From positions 193-21,221 of the forward strand of contig PMLH01000473.1 in assembly GCA_003159055.1 (NCBI GenBank): 21,029 nt of DNA, read 5' to 3'. Within the stretch, counting starts at the first letter, position 1. The number at the start of each line of letters is the position of its first letter. The position numbers and the translations under genes were made by a program. Source of the DNA: Myxococcales bacterium. GTDB taxonomy: Bacteria > Myxococcota > Polyangia > Fen-1088. Below the pieces are notes generated by a model. It ran no database searches. It saw only the letters and a list, made by a program, of their open reading frames with translations, and had not been told where the DNA came from. Positions 7,228-15,374 of the stretch are shown here, one piece after another.

Positions 7228-8412
7228 ATGAAGCATTTGTCCTCTCTGGCTCTGTGCGGATGTTTGTGTCTCACGGGACTGGCCTGCGTTCCGCCATCGG
7301 CGACTGACGGGAATGGTGGAAGCAAGGGCACCGGCGGTGGTGCAGGCCACGGCGGATCGTCGACGAAGGGCGGCGCAGGAGGCAGCGGTGGCACGGTCGC
7401 CAGCGGTGGCACGGTCGCCGGCGGTGGCATCGTGGGCAGCGGCGGCGCGGTCGCCAGCGGTGGCAAGTCGGGCAGCGGCGGCGCGATCGGCGGCGGTGGC
7501 AAGGTTGGCACAGCCGGCACGGTGGGCAGCGGTGGTGGGACCAGCAGGGACGGCTCAATCACAGACGCGGCTGCGCCGGTCAGCACCTCGGGGTGCGGCC
7601 AGGCGTTGCCGTCCGCGTGCAACAACACCACGACCGGACCATGCACGCTCGACGTGAACGGCAAGACGCGGCAGTACTTCGTGGTCTTGCCCTCCGGCTA
7701 CGACAACACCAAGCCGGCGCCAGTCGTGTTCACCTACCACGGTCGTGGTGGCACCGCGGCCTCGTTGTTGCCGACCGGATCCCCGTATGGCGGCGGTTAC
7801 GCGCTCTATGGCGTCCAGTCCGGTCTGCCGAGCGCGATCTACGTCGTTCCACAGGGGCTCGATTCCGGGTCTGAAGCGGGCACCGACTACGGATGGCCCA
7901 ACACCGGCGGCCAGGACATCAATTTCGTCAAGGCCATGATCACCTGGCTGGGAACCAATCTCTGCGTGGACAAGGCCCGCTATTTCTCCGACGGCATGAG
8001 CTACGGCGGGATGATGTCCGAGACCATCGCCTGCCAGATGCCCGACGTCTTCCGCGCCATCGGTTCGATGTCGGGCAGCATGTTCGGGAGCACCCGCTCG
8101 TGCGTGGCCAAGCCCATCGCGGCCTGGATCACGCACGGAGATGCCGACACCACCGTACCAATCTCCGGCGACATCACCGCACGCGACATGATCGTCGCGA
8201 ACAACGGCTGCGACACCACCAACACGTCGACCATCGATCTCGTCGACACGGCCCGCATCGGCGATGCCGCGTCCGTCAACGTGACCTGCACCGTGTACAA
8301 CCAGTGCACCGCGGGCAGCTACCCGGTGATCTGGTGCCCGGTGACCGGCGAGGGCCACGCCATCCCCAGCTTCGCCGGCGCCGAGATCGCCAAATTCTTC
8401 GGACAATTCTGA
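7228..8412 (+). CDS. Secreted esterase lipoprotein, PHB-depolymerase/feruloyl-esterase-like (CE1-type alpha/beta hydrolase)
   Basis: This 394-residue protein has a signal peptide ending near TGLAC (Cys20, a slightly atypical lipobox), a Gly-rich linker at about 29-105, and a catalytic alpha/beta-hydrolase domain from about 120. Visible landmarks are TYHGRGG (169-175, oxyanion-hole region), the nucleophile elbow GMSYG with Ser258, HGDADTTVP with likely acid Asp307, and GEGHAIP with His377. This layout is typical of the LpqC/polyhydroxybutyrate-depolymerase-like and feruloyl esterase group, which cleaves ester bonds in polyesters or plant cell-wall material outside the cell. Several Cys residues in the catalytic domain suggest disulfides. 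Start choice: CGGAG lies about 9 nt before the ATG. The natural substrate cannot be read from sequence. Confidence 0.85.
   Translation: MKHLSSLALCGCLCLTGLACVPPSATDGNGGSKGTGGGAGHGGSSTKGGAGGSGGTVASGGTVAGGGIVGSGGAVASGGKSGSGGAIGGGGKVGTAGTVGSGGGTSRDGSITDAAAPVSTSGCGQALPSACNNTTTGPCTLDVNGKTRQYFVVLPSGYDNTKPAPVVFTYHGRGGTAASLLPTGSPYGGGYALYGVQSGLPSAIYVVPQGLDSGSEAGTDYGWPNTGGQDINFVKAMITWLGTNLCVDKARYFSDGMSYGGMMSETIACQMPDVFRAIGSMSGSMFGSTRSCVAKPIAAWITHGDADTTVPISGDITARDMIVANNGCDTTNTSTIDLVDTARIGDAASVNVTCTVYNQCTAGSYPVIWCPVTGEGHAIPSFAGAEIAKFFGQF
7312..7542 (+). repeat. Imperfect Gly-codon-rich tandem repeats encoding a lipoprotein linker
   Basis: Imperfect units of about 18 nt built on AGCGGTGGCACGGTCGCC recur here, encoding S-G-G-T-V-A type repeats. 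They form the flexible spacer between the lipid anchor and the esterase domain. Such tracts tend to change length by slippage or recombination and also create long spurious open frames on other frames and strands. Confidence 0.85.
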
Positions 8413-8696
8413 TGGGCCCCCTGGGAGGATGCCGCCGTTCCACTTTCGTCGGATATGTTCCCGAGGCCTGTGCGCTCAAGCCCTGTGTGGTTGTAGCGCT
8501 TGGCGAAAGCCAGCCGCTGAAGGAGCTGAGCTGGTCGAAATGGTCCTCGCCGGACCAAGTCCCAACGGCGTTGAATGCCGTGGAAAGAGCCTGATCTAGA
8601 TCGACCCAAATCGGTGCCACCCGGAACGGTCCACGCGCATGGATCCACACCTTGGAACGGTCTACTCTTCTCTTGCGCGTCTTGGGCGGACGTAGA

Positions 8697-9392
8697 ATGA
8701 AACTCGACGAAAGACGGGTCCTGGCCTCGGGACTGGCCGGCATGAAACAAAATGCTCTGCCAGGGCTCGCGCTGTGGATTCTTGCTCTCCTGCTCGTTTG
8801 CGTAGACTGGATGTCGCCCTCTGCCCACGCCGTCTTTGCGAACATCGGTATGTGGAAGAGCCGCTACGGTATCGCCTTCTCGGCGACGACCACGGCGTTC
8901 TTTGGCGGTGCTATCCCGTTTCTCTTGCTCATGGTCAAGGGAAGGATTCGTCGCCATCGGTTGGCGGTCGAGCTCGCTTTCTACACGCTCTTCTGGGCCT
9001 ACAAGGGCGTCGAGGTCGATCTGTTCTATCGCCTGCAGGCGCACCTCTTTGGGAACCATGCGGACCCAGGGACCATCGTGCGAAAAGTGCTGGTGGATCA
9101 ATTCGTATACAACCCCATCTGGGCGGCCCCGACGTCGGCACTGGCCTTCATGTGGAAGGAGAGCGCCTTCTCCTGGAGAGCGATGAAGTCGAGGATGAGG
9201 TTCGATTTCATGACCTTTTCCATGCCGGTGACGCTCATGTCTACGTGGGCGGTTTGGATTCCGGCCGTGGCCATCATCTACTGCCTGCCAGCGCCGCTGC
9301 AGATTCCGCTTTTCAATCTCGTACTTTGTTTTTGGGTGCTGGTTCTGAGCTACATCAGCACAAGACCGGCCGCCCACGCGCTATCAACTTGA
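8697..9392 (+). CDS. Mpv17/PMP22-like integral membrane protein
   Basis: The 231-residue product has about five or six hydrophobic segments (roughly 24-42, 57-80, 90-106, 137-153, 176-197, 200-220) and no signal peptide. Two stretches recall the eukaryotic Mpv17/PMP22 family: LVDQFVYNPIWAAPTSALAF (132-151, compare the family DQ...aP) and W184-x2-W-I-P...Y-x-L-P...N-L-V...F-W-x4-L-S-Y (184-219), which follows the C-terminal Mpv17 signature W..WP......P.....N....W...LS. Mpv17 proteins form membrane channels or affect organelle solute balance; bacterial relatives are poorly studied. ATG at 8697 is chosen over a TTG-initiated frame at 8652. No neighbour shares its direction closely: about 280 bp without a gene precede it, and it converges on the GH114 gene. 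The family assignment is by pattern only. Confidence 0.5.
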   Translation: MKLDERRVLASGLAGMKQNALPGLALWILALLLVCVDWMSPSAHAVFANIGMWKSRYGIAFSATTTAFFGGAIPFLLLMVKGRIRRHRLAVELAFYTLFWAYKGVEVDLFYRLQAHLFGNHADPGTIVRKVLVDQFVYNPIWAAPTSALAFMWKESAFSWRAMKSRMRFDFMTFSMPVTLMSTWAVWIPAVAIIYCLPAPLQIPLFNLVLCFWVLVLSYISTRPAAHALST

Positions 9393-9480
9393 AGACCGAG
9401 TGTGTGATACCATGGCGCCGCCACCGTCGGCGAGCTACGGTTGGAGCGTGCGTTCATAAAATGGAAGCGATCGGACACCG

Positions 9481-10647
9481 TTAGTTGATCCTGCCCACGT
9501 CATTCGTGCAGGGATTGAACTCGCTGCCGTCCAGATTGATCGAGAAAAGCGCTCCAATGATCTTGGCGCTGACGTCAGTCGAGCAGAACCCACCCGTGGT
9601 TTCTCCGTCCTCGCTGTACTCCGCGTTCCAAACTGGCTTCTGAGCTTGCGTGTACGGCGCGAGCGTGCCGCACTCCGAATACTTGTTGCATTCCTCGTCG
9701 AGAATTCCATCGAAATACGTTACCAACGTCGGGATCTGATCGAGATCGTTCTTCTGAAAGACGGCCATGCCCAAACTGTGGACCGTCTGCGCGACCCACT
9801 CGTTGTAGCTCAGCTGGTCTTGCGCCGTGGTCGAGAAGCCAGGGTCATTCTGGTACGAGTCCATGTTGTCGGGCTCGACCGCGTCGAAGCCCTTGTCCTT
9901 GCACACCTGAAACCTGGCCAGCATGATCGACCGCAAGGTCGGGTAGTTCGGCCCGGAAGGCCTTACATCCAGCCAATATTCCCCAGGCCATCCCGAAACC
10001 GCACTTCCCTTGAGACTCGCTGGAAAAGCATTCGAGTCGGGCCTGCCCGGCTCAAATGTTCCGGCGTCCATATAACAGACCACTTTGATCCCTAACCCGT
10101 GCAGGGTCGTGACTTCCGCAGCCGTGTTGTTCCACCCGTCGATATCGTAGGCGCCGACGTTCTTCGTGTTGTCCGGCGGTGCGTTTGCGAGATCCCAGTA
10201 GAAGGTGGTGTTGGCAGCCGGCTTCCAGTAGCTGGCCCCCGCATCGGTAGCCGCGCCGCCGGCGCCGGTGGTGCCCCCGATCCCCTGCGAACCAGCCGCT
10301 CCCGTCGAGCCGCCGGCCGCGCTCGATCCACCATTTCCCCTTGCGCCGACATCTGCACCCGCGCCAGCCGTGCCAGTGGCACCACCGCTGCTTGCTGCAT
10401 CCACCGCCGTCGAGGTGCCGCCGGAGCCGGTGACCCCACCGCTACCGATGGCGCCATCCTTGGCGGTGGCACCGCCGGAGCTGCTCGCCGCGTCAGAGGC
10501 AGCCGTGCCACCGGAGTTGGTCGTGCCACCGGCGCTCGTGGCGCCGCCGGAGCTCCCACCCAAGCCGCCGCCACGCGTACTTGTGGTGCCATTGCAAGCC
10601 ACGAGCATGACCAGCGAGATGCTTGCCATCAACAATCGCACATTCAT
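9481..10647 (-). CDS. GH114-family glycoside hydrolase lipoprotein (endo-alpha-1,4-polygalactosaminidase-like)
   Basis: The 388-residue product has a lipoprotein signal (LVMLVAC, Cys18), a Gly/Ala/Ser linker at about 27-137, and a TIM-barrel domain from about 140. The domain carries the GH114 pattern: FYWDLAN (149-155), YDIDGW (167-172), KVVCYMDAGTFEPGRPD (188-204), WPGEYWLDVR (220-229), GFDAVEPDNMD (253-263), and a FQKN motif near 297-300. D168, D170 and the E258-P-D260 group lie where the conserved acidic residues of the family sit. GH114 enzymes cleave galactosaminogalactan-type polymers, so this may attack fungal or biofilm polysaccharide at the cell surface. The start has AGGAAGGAAG before it and lies 13 nt after the stop of the small lipoprotein gene, so the pair is probably one operon. 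Confidence 0.9.
   Translation of the reverse strand: MNVRLLMASISLVMLVACNGTTSTRGGGLGGSSGGATSAGGTTNSGGTAASDAASSSGGATAKDGAIGSGGVTGSGGTSTAVDAASSGGATGTAGAGADVGARGNGGSSAAGGSTGAAGSQGIGGTTGAGGAATDAGASYWKPAANTTFYWDLANAPPDNTKNVGAYDIDGWNNTAAEVTTLHGLGIKVVCYMDAGTFEPGRPDSNAFPASLKGSAVSGWPGEYWLDVRPSGPNYPTLRSIMLARFQVCKDKGFDAVEPDNMDSYQNDPGFSTTAQDQLSYNEWVAQTVHSLGMAVFQKNDLDQIPTLVTYFDGILDEECNKYSECGTLAPYTQAQKPVWNAEYSEDGETTGGFCSTDVSAKIIGALFSINLDGSEFNPCTNDVGRIN
10237..10569 (-). repeat. Gly/Ala/Ser low-complexity coding tract (linker of GH114 lipoprotein)
   Basis: About 110 codons of imperfect S-G-G-A-T-G and A-A-S-S-G-G type repeats link the lipid anchor to the hydrolase domain. The composition closely resembles the linker of the esterase at 7312-7542 on the other strand. 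The tract produces long Pro/Ala-rich open frames on the opposite strand that are not genes. Confidence 0.85.
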
Positions 10648-10660
10648 TGTTGCTTCCTTC

Positions 10661-11203
10661 CTAGAGTACCGCCCTCGAAATGAGGCGCACCTCAGCCATC
10701 GAATCGGTCTGGACGATCAGGTAAGAGTCAACCCCTTCCAGCCGTGGATCTGTGCCTTTCCTCCTGGGTTTTCCGTAGAAGCTCGCCGAGAACGGCACCT
10801 GAATTCCACCATTGACCATGGATCCGTTGGCTCTCTCGAATTCCACCAAATAGTCAATTCGCCCCGCCCTTAGCAGCCGATCCGCGTCATCCCGATCCTT
10901 CACGCGATGGAACCGCGTGCCGCTGTTGGCACAGGATACCGACAGCTCGTTGTCTGCCAGATACGCCAGCTTCCGCCCCCTGGCCACCATCTTCCCACAC
11001 GCCATCTCTAGCAATATGGACCTGACTCCGCGCCAGTACAGTGCCTCATGCTTGTTCGACCAGGACGGGGCTGGCCACTCGTGCAGGGTGTCGCAATAGT
11101 CCCCCTGCGTGCAATCGACAACCCGCAGCGGTCGTACGGTCGTCGAAGCGCAGGACAGGAGCGAAAGTCCGAGACAGAACACGAACATGTGTGGTCGAAA
11201 CAT
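10661..11203 (-). CDS. Small unknown lipoprotein upstream of GH114 gene
   Basis: The 180-residue product has a short signal with lipobox GLSLLSC (Cys18), followed by ASTTVRPLRVVDC. The mature part has further Cys residues (C33, C40, C71, C92) and a basic, mixed alpha/beta composition. I do not recognise a family. ATG at 11203 is taken because it gives a complete signal peptide; 11188 is an alternative, and neither has a clear Shine-Dalgarno. It ends 13 nt before the GH114 gene and probably shares its transcript. Confidence 0.65.
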   Translation of the reverse strand: MFRPHMFVFCLGLSLLSCASTTVRPLRVVDCTQGDYCDTLHEWPAPSWSNKHEALYWRGVRSILLEMACGKMVARGRKLAYLADNELSVSCANSGTRFHRVKDRDDADRLLRAGRIDYLVEFERANGSMVNGGIQVPFSASFYGKPRRKGTDPRLEGVDSYLIVQTDSMAEVRLISRAVL

Positions 11204-11479
11204 GGGGGGTACCGTATGACAGTTGGAAATCGGGCGAATCAGACTGAGGTGCTCTCTAGCCTGAGTAGAGCGGATCTTCAAGAAGAGCGGGAGAGCGATC
11301 TCGAGGAGCGCAGCCCTATCTCTGTCGAAGTACCCGATTCCGTTCGGCTTGACTTTGCTGGACAGCCACAGCGCGGGCCAGCCGGAGATGGTCTGCGACC
11401 ACAGAGGGCTTCCGGATGAGGATGGTAGCCAACACGCCAGGTCCGCCTACAGCGGCAAACCCGTTACCGCGATAGGCTC

Positions 11480-12376
11480 CTAGTTCTTCAGACATGCAAG
11501 CACGAAGGCTTCGCCGCGTTTTTGCGCCATCCCTCGCCGAGAGAGAAACCGCGCGAGTGGCCGCAACGCGTGCGTCGCGATCGTGAGTCGGAAGGGGATG
11601 AAGAATCGTCGTCGCGCCCAGGCCGCGAGATTGCCTTCCACGAAGGCCGGGATAGACTCGGTCTCGATCCTCGCCACTGCGAACCCAGCCGAGCGAACGG
11701 CCGCTTCGATCGAAGTCCAACGAAAGTAGTGGATGTGTGTCGGATCGAACCCAGTCCAGTCCCGCGCCCCGACTACGCGCAGCACGAGGGACTCAATGTT
11801 CGGTATGCCGATCACCAGCTCGGCGCCGTTTCGCATGATGCGATAGCACTCGCGGAGTACCTCCATCGGATCTGGGATGTGCTCAAGCACGTGATACATG
11901 GTGACCAAGTCGAAGTGGTCGGCGGGGTACTGGGCGTCACGCAAAAAACCGCAGGCAACGCGGACGCCCAGTGCACGTGACTTCTCCACTGCGATAGGGC
12001 TCGGCTCGACGCCGCAAGCATCCATGCCGAGCCGCTGCATAGCGGCAACGTTCTCTCCCAAACCACATCCCACATCGAGGTATCGCCCGCCGGGGACGAT
12101 CCGGGCATGGTTGAAACGATCCTCTCGATGCGCCCGGTCGATGAGCGCAGCGATCCGGATCTCGCTCAAATCAGGAGCAAATACGTTGTAGTCATCGCCG
12201 TAGAACGGCGCGAGTTCCTCGGCAGTTGGTTGTGGGCTCACGAAGACGTGACGGCATCCACTGCATTCGCTCAGTCGATGCGTGAGCTGTGCGTCTTTGT
12301 GCTGAACTCGGAGAATCGGTCGCCGATCAAATTCTGCTGCGGGCTCGGCACAGATCGGACAGATTGCGCTGCGCAT
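11480..12376 (-). CDS. Class I SAM-dependent methyltransferase with N-terminal zinc-ribbon-like Cys pairs
   Basis: The 298-residue cytoplasmic enzyme starts with CPIC (6-9) and CSGC (38-41), a four-Cys zinc-ribbon-like module. The methyltransferase core follows: motif I YLDVGCGLGEN (99-109), acidic CGVEPS (121-126, end of strand 2), DHFDLVTMYHVLEHIPDP (153-170, motifs II and post-II), and LVIGIPN near 190-196. This is the Methyltransf_23 arrangement often found in cell-surface sugar or polyketide tailoring clusters. The C-terminal region (about 230-298) is basic with aromatic-rich helices and may dock to membrane or substrate. It starts 3 nt after the stop of the small membrane protein, so translation is likely coupled. 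The substrate is unknown. Confidence 0.88.
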   Translation of the reverse strand: MRSAICPICAEPAAEFDRRPILRVQHKDAQLTHRLSECSGCRHVFVSPQPTAEELAPFYGDDYNVFAPDLSEIRIAALIDRAHREDRFNHARIVPGGRYLDVGCGLGENVAAMQRLGMDACGVEPSPIAVEKSRALGVRVACGFLRDAQYPADHFDLVTMYHVLEHIPDPMEVLRECYRIMRNGAELVIGIPNIESLVLRVVGARDWTGFDPTHIHYFRWTSIEAAVRSAGFAVARIETESIPAFVEGNLAAWARRRFFIPFRLTIATHALRPLARFLSRRGMAQKRGEAFVLACLKN

Positions 12377-12379
12377 AGG

Positions 12380-12529
12380 TCACGCTTTCCGTCGCCCCTG
12401 AATCAGGCGGACCGCAACTGCCACGACGGCCAGAATCAAGAGAACGTGAATGAACCCGCCCATGGTGTAGGAAGTGGCAAAACCAAGTCCCCAGAGAACC
12501 AACAGAACCACTGCAACTGTCCAAAGCAT
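12380..12529 (-). CDS. Tiny lmo0937-family (DUF5670-like) membrane protein
   Basis: This 49-residue protein opens MLWTVAVVLLVLWGLGF, continues SYTMGGFIHVLLILAVVAV, and ends with a basic R-L-I-Q-G-R-R tail. It has two transmembrane segments joined by a short T-S-Y-T-M-G-G turn. This matches the lmo0937 family, widespread small membrane proteins of unknown, possibly stress-related, function. The start at 12529 is chosen over a longer frame (12562) because the family begins at M-L-W and AAAGG lies before it. A TTGACA-like -35 (12609-12604) is present upstream, but the matching -10 is poor. It is followed after 3 nt by the methyltransferase gene. Confidence 0.85.
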   Translation of the reverse strand: MLWTVAVVLLVLWGLGFATSYTMGGFIHVLLILAVVAVAVRLIQGRRKA

Positions 12530-13111
12530 GTTGATGCCTTTCTCGACTGATGTTTGATGCAACCGCCTCTTGGAAGCGGCCTATTGACTGTTTCCCCCTA
12601 GCCTGTCAAATCGAACAATGCAGAATCCAGGCCGTCGGTGAATTGTTAACAGATTCCAGCACTTGCATCGCAGACCAAGCAAGACGCCGGATCTCTTCAA
12701 TCAAGATGAAAGGAAAGTCCTGTGACCCGGCCCGCTCAGCGCACCGCCTTCAGGGCCGTACGCAAGACTTGGTTTACGGCCTGGTGCGATTTTCCTGTGT
12801 GCTCACAAAGCACGTCCTGTTTAGTGTCCGCAACCGGTCGAGAGGCAGCGATGCGAGAGCACCGGCGTTTCCCGACAGCCGTGGCCCCGTCGTTCTTTCC
12901 GCCAAGAAGTAGCCACAGCGCAAGCGTGCCCAATTCGGCGGCGGCCCATCGGCTTCTCAGCGCGGAGTGGTGAGCCGTATCGCCTGCCCCCTGGTCGAAT
13001 CCATGGCAACGCAGCACGTTTCAATCACAATGAAGTAAGTTCCCAATCAATTCGAAGTAGATTGAGCTGGAGAAGTCGCTCTCCGGGATGCGCCTGCGCG
13101 AACGCACCTGC
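12530..13111. other. About 580 bp with no recognisable gene
   Basis: This stretch lies between the lmo0937-type gene and the decayed hydrolase. Its short open frames on both strands show no recognisable protein, start signals or consistent codon use. It should contain the promoter of the small membrane protein at its left end. Beside a truncated gene it may be eroded sequence. I see no RNA gene or insertion-sequence end in it. Confidence 0.5.
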
Positions 13112-13709
13112 TCAAACTTTGAGAAATGTCAGCAGGTCGGTGTTGAGTTTCTCTTTGTGCGTTTCGGTGAGTCCGTGCGGGGCGCCTGGGTATACGACCA
13201 GCGTGGCGTTCTTGACCAGTTTGCTCGATCGGAGCGCACTGGCCTCGATTGGGACGATCTGGTCGTCATCGCCGTGAAGAATCAGCGTCGGCGTGTCGAA
13301 CTTCTTCAGATCCTCGGTGAAGTCCGTTTCGGAGAACGCCTTGATGCAATCAAGTGTGTTCTTTTGACCGGCTTGCATTCCCTGAAGCCAGAACCAGTCA
13401 ATCATGCCCTGTGACACCTTCGCGCCCGACCTGTTGAAGCCGAAGAATGGGCCACTCGCAAGGTCTTGGTAGAATTTCGAGCGGTCGGCGAGCGACCCAG
13501 CACGGATACGATTGAACGCATCCATCGCAAGGCCGCCGGAATTGGCCGCCGTCTTCAGCACGCTGACGCGTGAATGCATGTCGGAGTTGAGTGTCGCCCA
13601 AGTGCGCTTTCGGTCGCCCCTCGGACGTTCCGGTCGCTCCGCCAGACGCGCAGGCGACAGAAAAGGGGAGAATACTGACGAAACCGACGGTGGAGAGTCT
13701 GTTGGCCAT
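13112..13709 (-). pseudogene. Truncated alpha/beta hydrolase (non-heme chloroperoxidase-like) behind an out-of-frame lipoprotein leader
   Basis: From about 13565 leftward the frame ending at 13112 encodes the C-terminal half of a chloroperoxidase-type alpha/beta hydrolase: [59 protein letters not shown], then [12 protein letters not shown] (acid region) and [11 protein letters not shown] (catalytic His). The N-terminal half with the oxyanion hole and nucleophile elbow (GHSTGG in relatives) is missing. Instead, an ATG at 13709 with an AGGAG ribosome site begins [20 protein letters not shown], a lipoprotein-like export signal, in a different frame; that frame runs out of phase across the hydrolase fragment and stops at 13398. 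The hydrolase frame itself has an ATG at 13579 that would give 155 residues. Without the nucleophile it cannot work as a hydrolase, so it is called a pseudogene or recombination scar. Confidence 0.7.
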
Positions 13710-13802
13710 GTTGGCTCCTAGGAAGACAGCCAGATCTGCTGACACACGGTAGCTTGCTAACGCGCGCCAGATTGGGCTATGGCAGCAGGTGGTGTTCCTC
13801 GC

Positions 13803-15374
13803 ATGACAACGCAGAAGAAGCGCATTTACCTCATCAATCCCAAGACGCCCGAGAACTTCTGGGCGATGCAGGGGACGCTCGATATCGTGGGCAAGCACAA
13901 GACCTTGATGCCCAATTCGGCCTTGCTGACCCTGGCTGCCCTGACGCCCAAGGATCTGGAGATCGAGTACACATTCTGCGACGAGAACTTGTCGCCCGTC
14001 CACATGGACCAGGCATGCGACTTGGTCGCCCTCACCGGCTACACCTTGCAGGCCGACCGCATGCAAGAGCTGAGCGCAGCCTTTCGGGCTCGTGGGGTGA
14101 AGGTCGCTATTGGAGGCGTGTGCGCGACGCTCGATCCAGAGCGTGCGCGCGCCATGGCCGACCACCTGTTCCTCGGCGAGGCCGAGCAGATCTGGCCGCG
14201 CTTTTTGCGCGACTGGCTTGCCGGCGCTGCCGAGCCCCTCTACCAGCAGAAGGAGCTCATCGACCTCGCGGAAAGCCCGGCGCCCGATCTCTCGTACATC
14301 AACGGACGCGACTATCTGTACTTCTCCGTGCAGACCTGCCGCGGATGCCCCAACAACTGCGACTTTTGCGACGTCGTGCGCCTGGTGGGGCGGAAGTTCC
14401 GCACCAAGAGCATTCCGCAGATCATGACCGAGGTGAAGAACGCGCACGCCTGCGACGCCGAGACCGTGTTCTTTTCCGACGACAACTTCTTCATCAACCG
14501 TAACTTCACCTTCGAACTCTTGCGCGAGATTGTCGCGTGGAATCGCACCCTGGATCGGCCGCTTTCCTTCAGCACGCAGGCCACCGTCGCCATTGGCGAC
14601 GACGAGGAGTTGCTCAAGTTGCTGGCGGATGCGCGCTTCAGCGTGATCTTTCTTGGCCTCGAGACGACTCGCAAGGAATGCCTGGACGAGGTCAACAAGG
14701 GCCAAATGGCGCGCTTCGATCCGCGCCAGGTCATCCCACGCATTTCCAGCTACGGCATCATGCCGTTTGTCGGCATGATCGTGGGCTTCGACCATGACAC
14801 GACCGATGTGTTCGGTGAGGTCGAACGCTTCCTCGACGACACCGGCAGTCCGATCGCGTCGGTCAGCGTGCTGAATGCACCGAAGAACACGGCGCTGTAC
14901 GAGCGGATGAAGTCGGAGGGGCGCTTGCTGGAGGACTTTCGCGGTTTCTGGCACCTGACCACCAACATTCTTCCCAAGCGCATGACCTTGGACGAGCTGT
15001 ACCTCGGGCACAAGGCACTGTTCCAGCGCCTGTACGAGCCCGAGAACTTCGAGAGGCGCCTGGTCAAGTGGCTGCGTGGCGTTCGCTATTTCACCTCGCT
15101 GTACTCGACCAAGAAGAAGACCCTGTACCGCCTGTTCTTGATTTTGCGGGTCTTGCGCCATTTCCTGTTCCGGGTTCCGCCGCCGGTGCGGCGAATGTTC
15201 TGGAACGTGGCGAAGAGCGCGTGGCGTATCAACCCGCGTTTGGTGTCGCGCGCAATGTCGGTGCTGGTCCAGTACTGGCACTATTACGACTTTGCCCGTC
15301 GGGAAAACTGGCAAAAGGCTGGGCTCTCCGACGCGGTCGCAAGCAAGCCTTTGCCAGCGCGTAGTCCTGCGTAA
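13803..15374 (+). CDS. B12-binding domain radical SAM protein with DUF4070-like C-terminus
   Basis: The 523-residue protein has an N-terminal Rossmann-like B12-binding domain (about 5-145; LINPKTPENFW, then ALTGYTLQA and VAIGGVCATL). A radical SAM core follows, with the cluster motif C182-PNN-C186-DF-C189 preceded by QTCRGC. Next come FFSDDNFFINR (SAM-binding strand region) and IFLGLET, and a tail (about 375-430) containing RGFWHLTTNILPKRMTLDEL that resembles DUF4070. This architecture is shared with the hopanoid methylases HpnP and HpnR and many uncharacterised enzymes, which often methylate unactivated carbons of lipids. AGGTGGT about 9 nt before 13803 supports this start; 13779 is an alternative. 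It is divergent from the decayed hydrolase and precedes the thioesterase by 182 nt on the same strand. A lipid C-methylase is a plausible guess, not shown. Confidence 0.85.
   Translation: MTTQKKRIYLINPKTPENFWAMQGTLDIVGKHKTLMPNSALLTLAALTPKDLEIEYTFCDENLSPVHMDQACDLVALTGYTLQADRMQELSAAFRARGVKVAIGGVCATLDPERARAMADHLFLGEAEQIWPRFLRDWLAGAAEPLYQQKELIDLAESPAPDLSYINGRDYLYFSVQTCRGCPNNCDFCDVVRLVGRKFRTKSIPQIMTEVKNAHACDAETVFFSDDNFFINRNFTFELLREIVAWNRTLDRPLSFSTQATVAIGDDEELLKLLADARFSVIFLGLETTRKECLDEVNKGQMARFDPRQVIPRISSYGIMPFVGMIVGFDHDTTDVFGEVERFLDDTGSPIASVSVLNAPKNTALYERMKSEGRLLEDFRGFWHLTTNILPKRMTLDELYLGHKALFQRLYEPENFERRLVKWLRGVRYFTSLYSTKKKTLYRLFLILRVLRHFLFRVPPPVRRMFWNVAKSAWRINPRLVSRAMSVLVQYWHYYDFARRENWQKAGLSDAVASKPLPARSPA

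Noticed and set aside
7555..8406. A 283-codon minus-strand frame opposite the esterase
   Set aside because: The plus strand has the full catalytic triad; the antisense product is a composition artefact.
8655..8685. GGAAC element resembling an ECF sigma -35 before the Mpv17-like gene
   Set aside because: The nearest GTC is about 20 bases away, too far for the usual ECF promoter; a second GGAACGGTC copy at about 8622 is probably coincidence.
9393..9480. Terminator between the convergent Mpv17-like and GH114 genes
   Set aside because: I found no stable hairpin followed by a T run.
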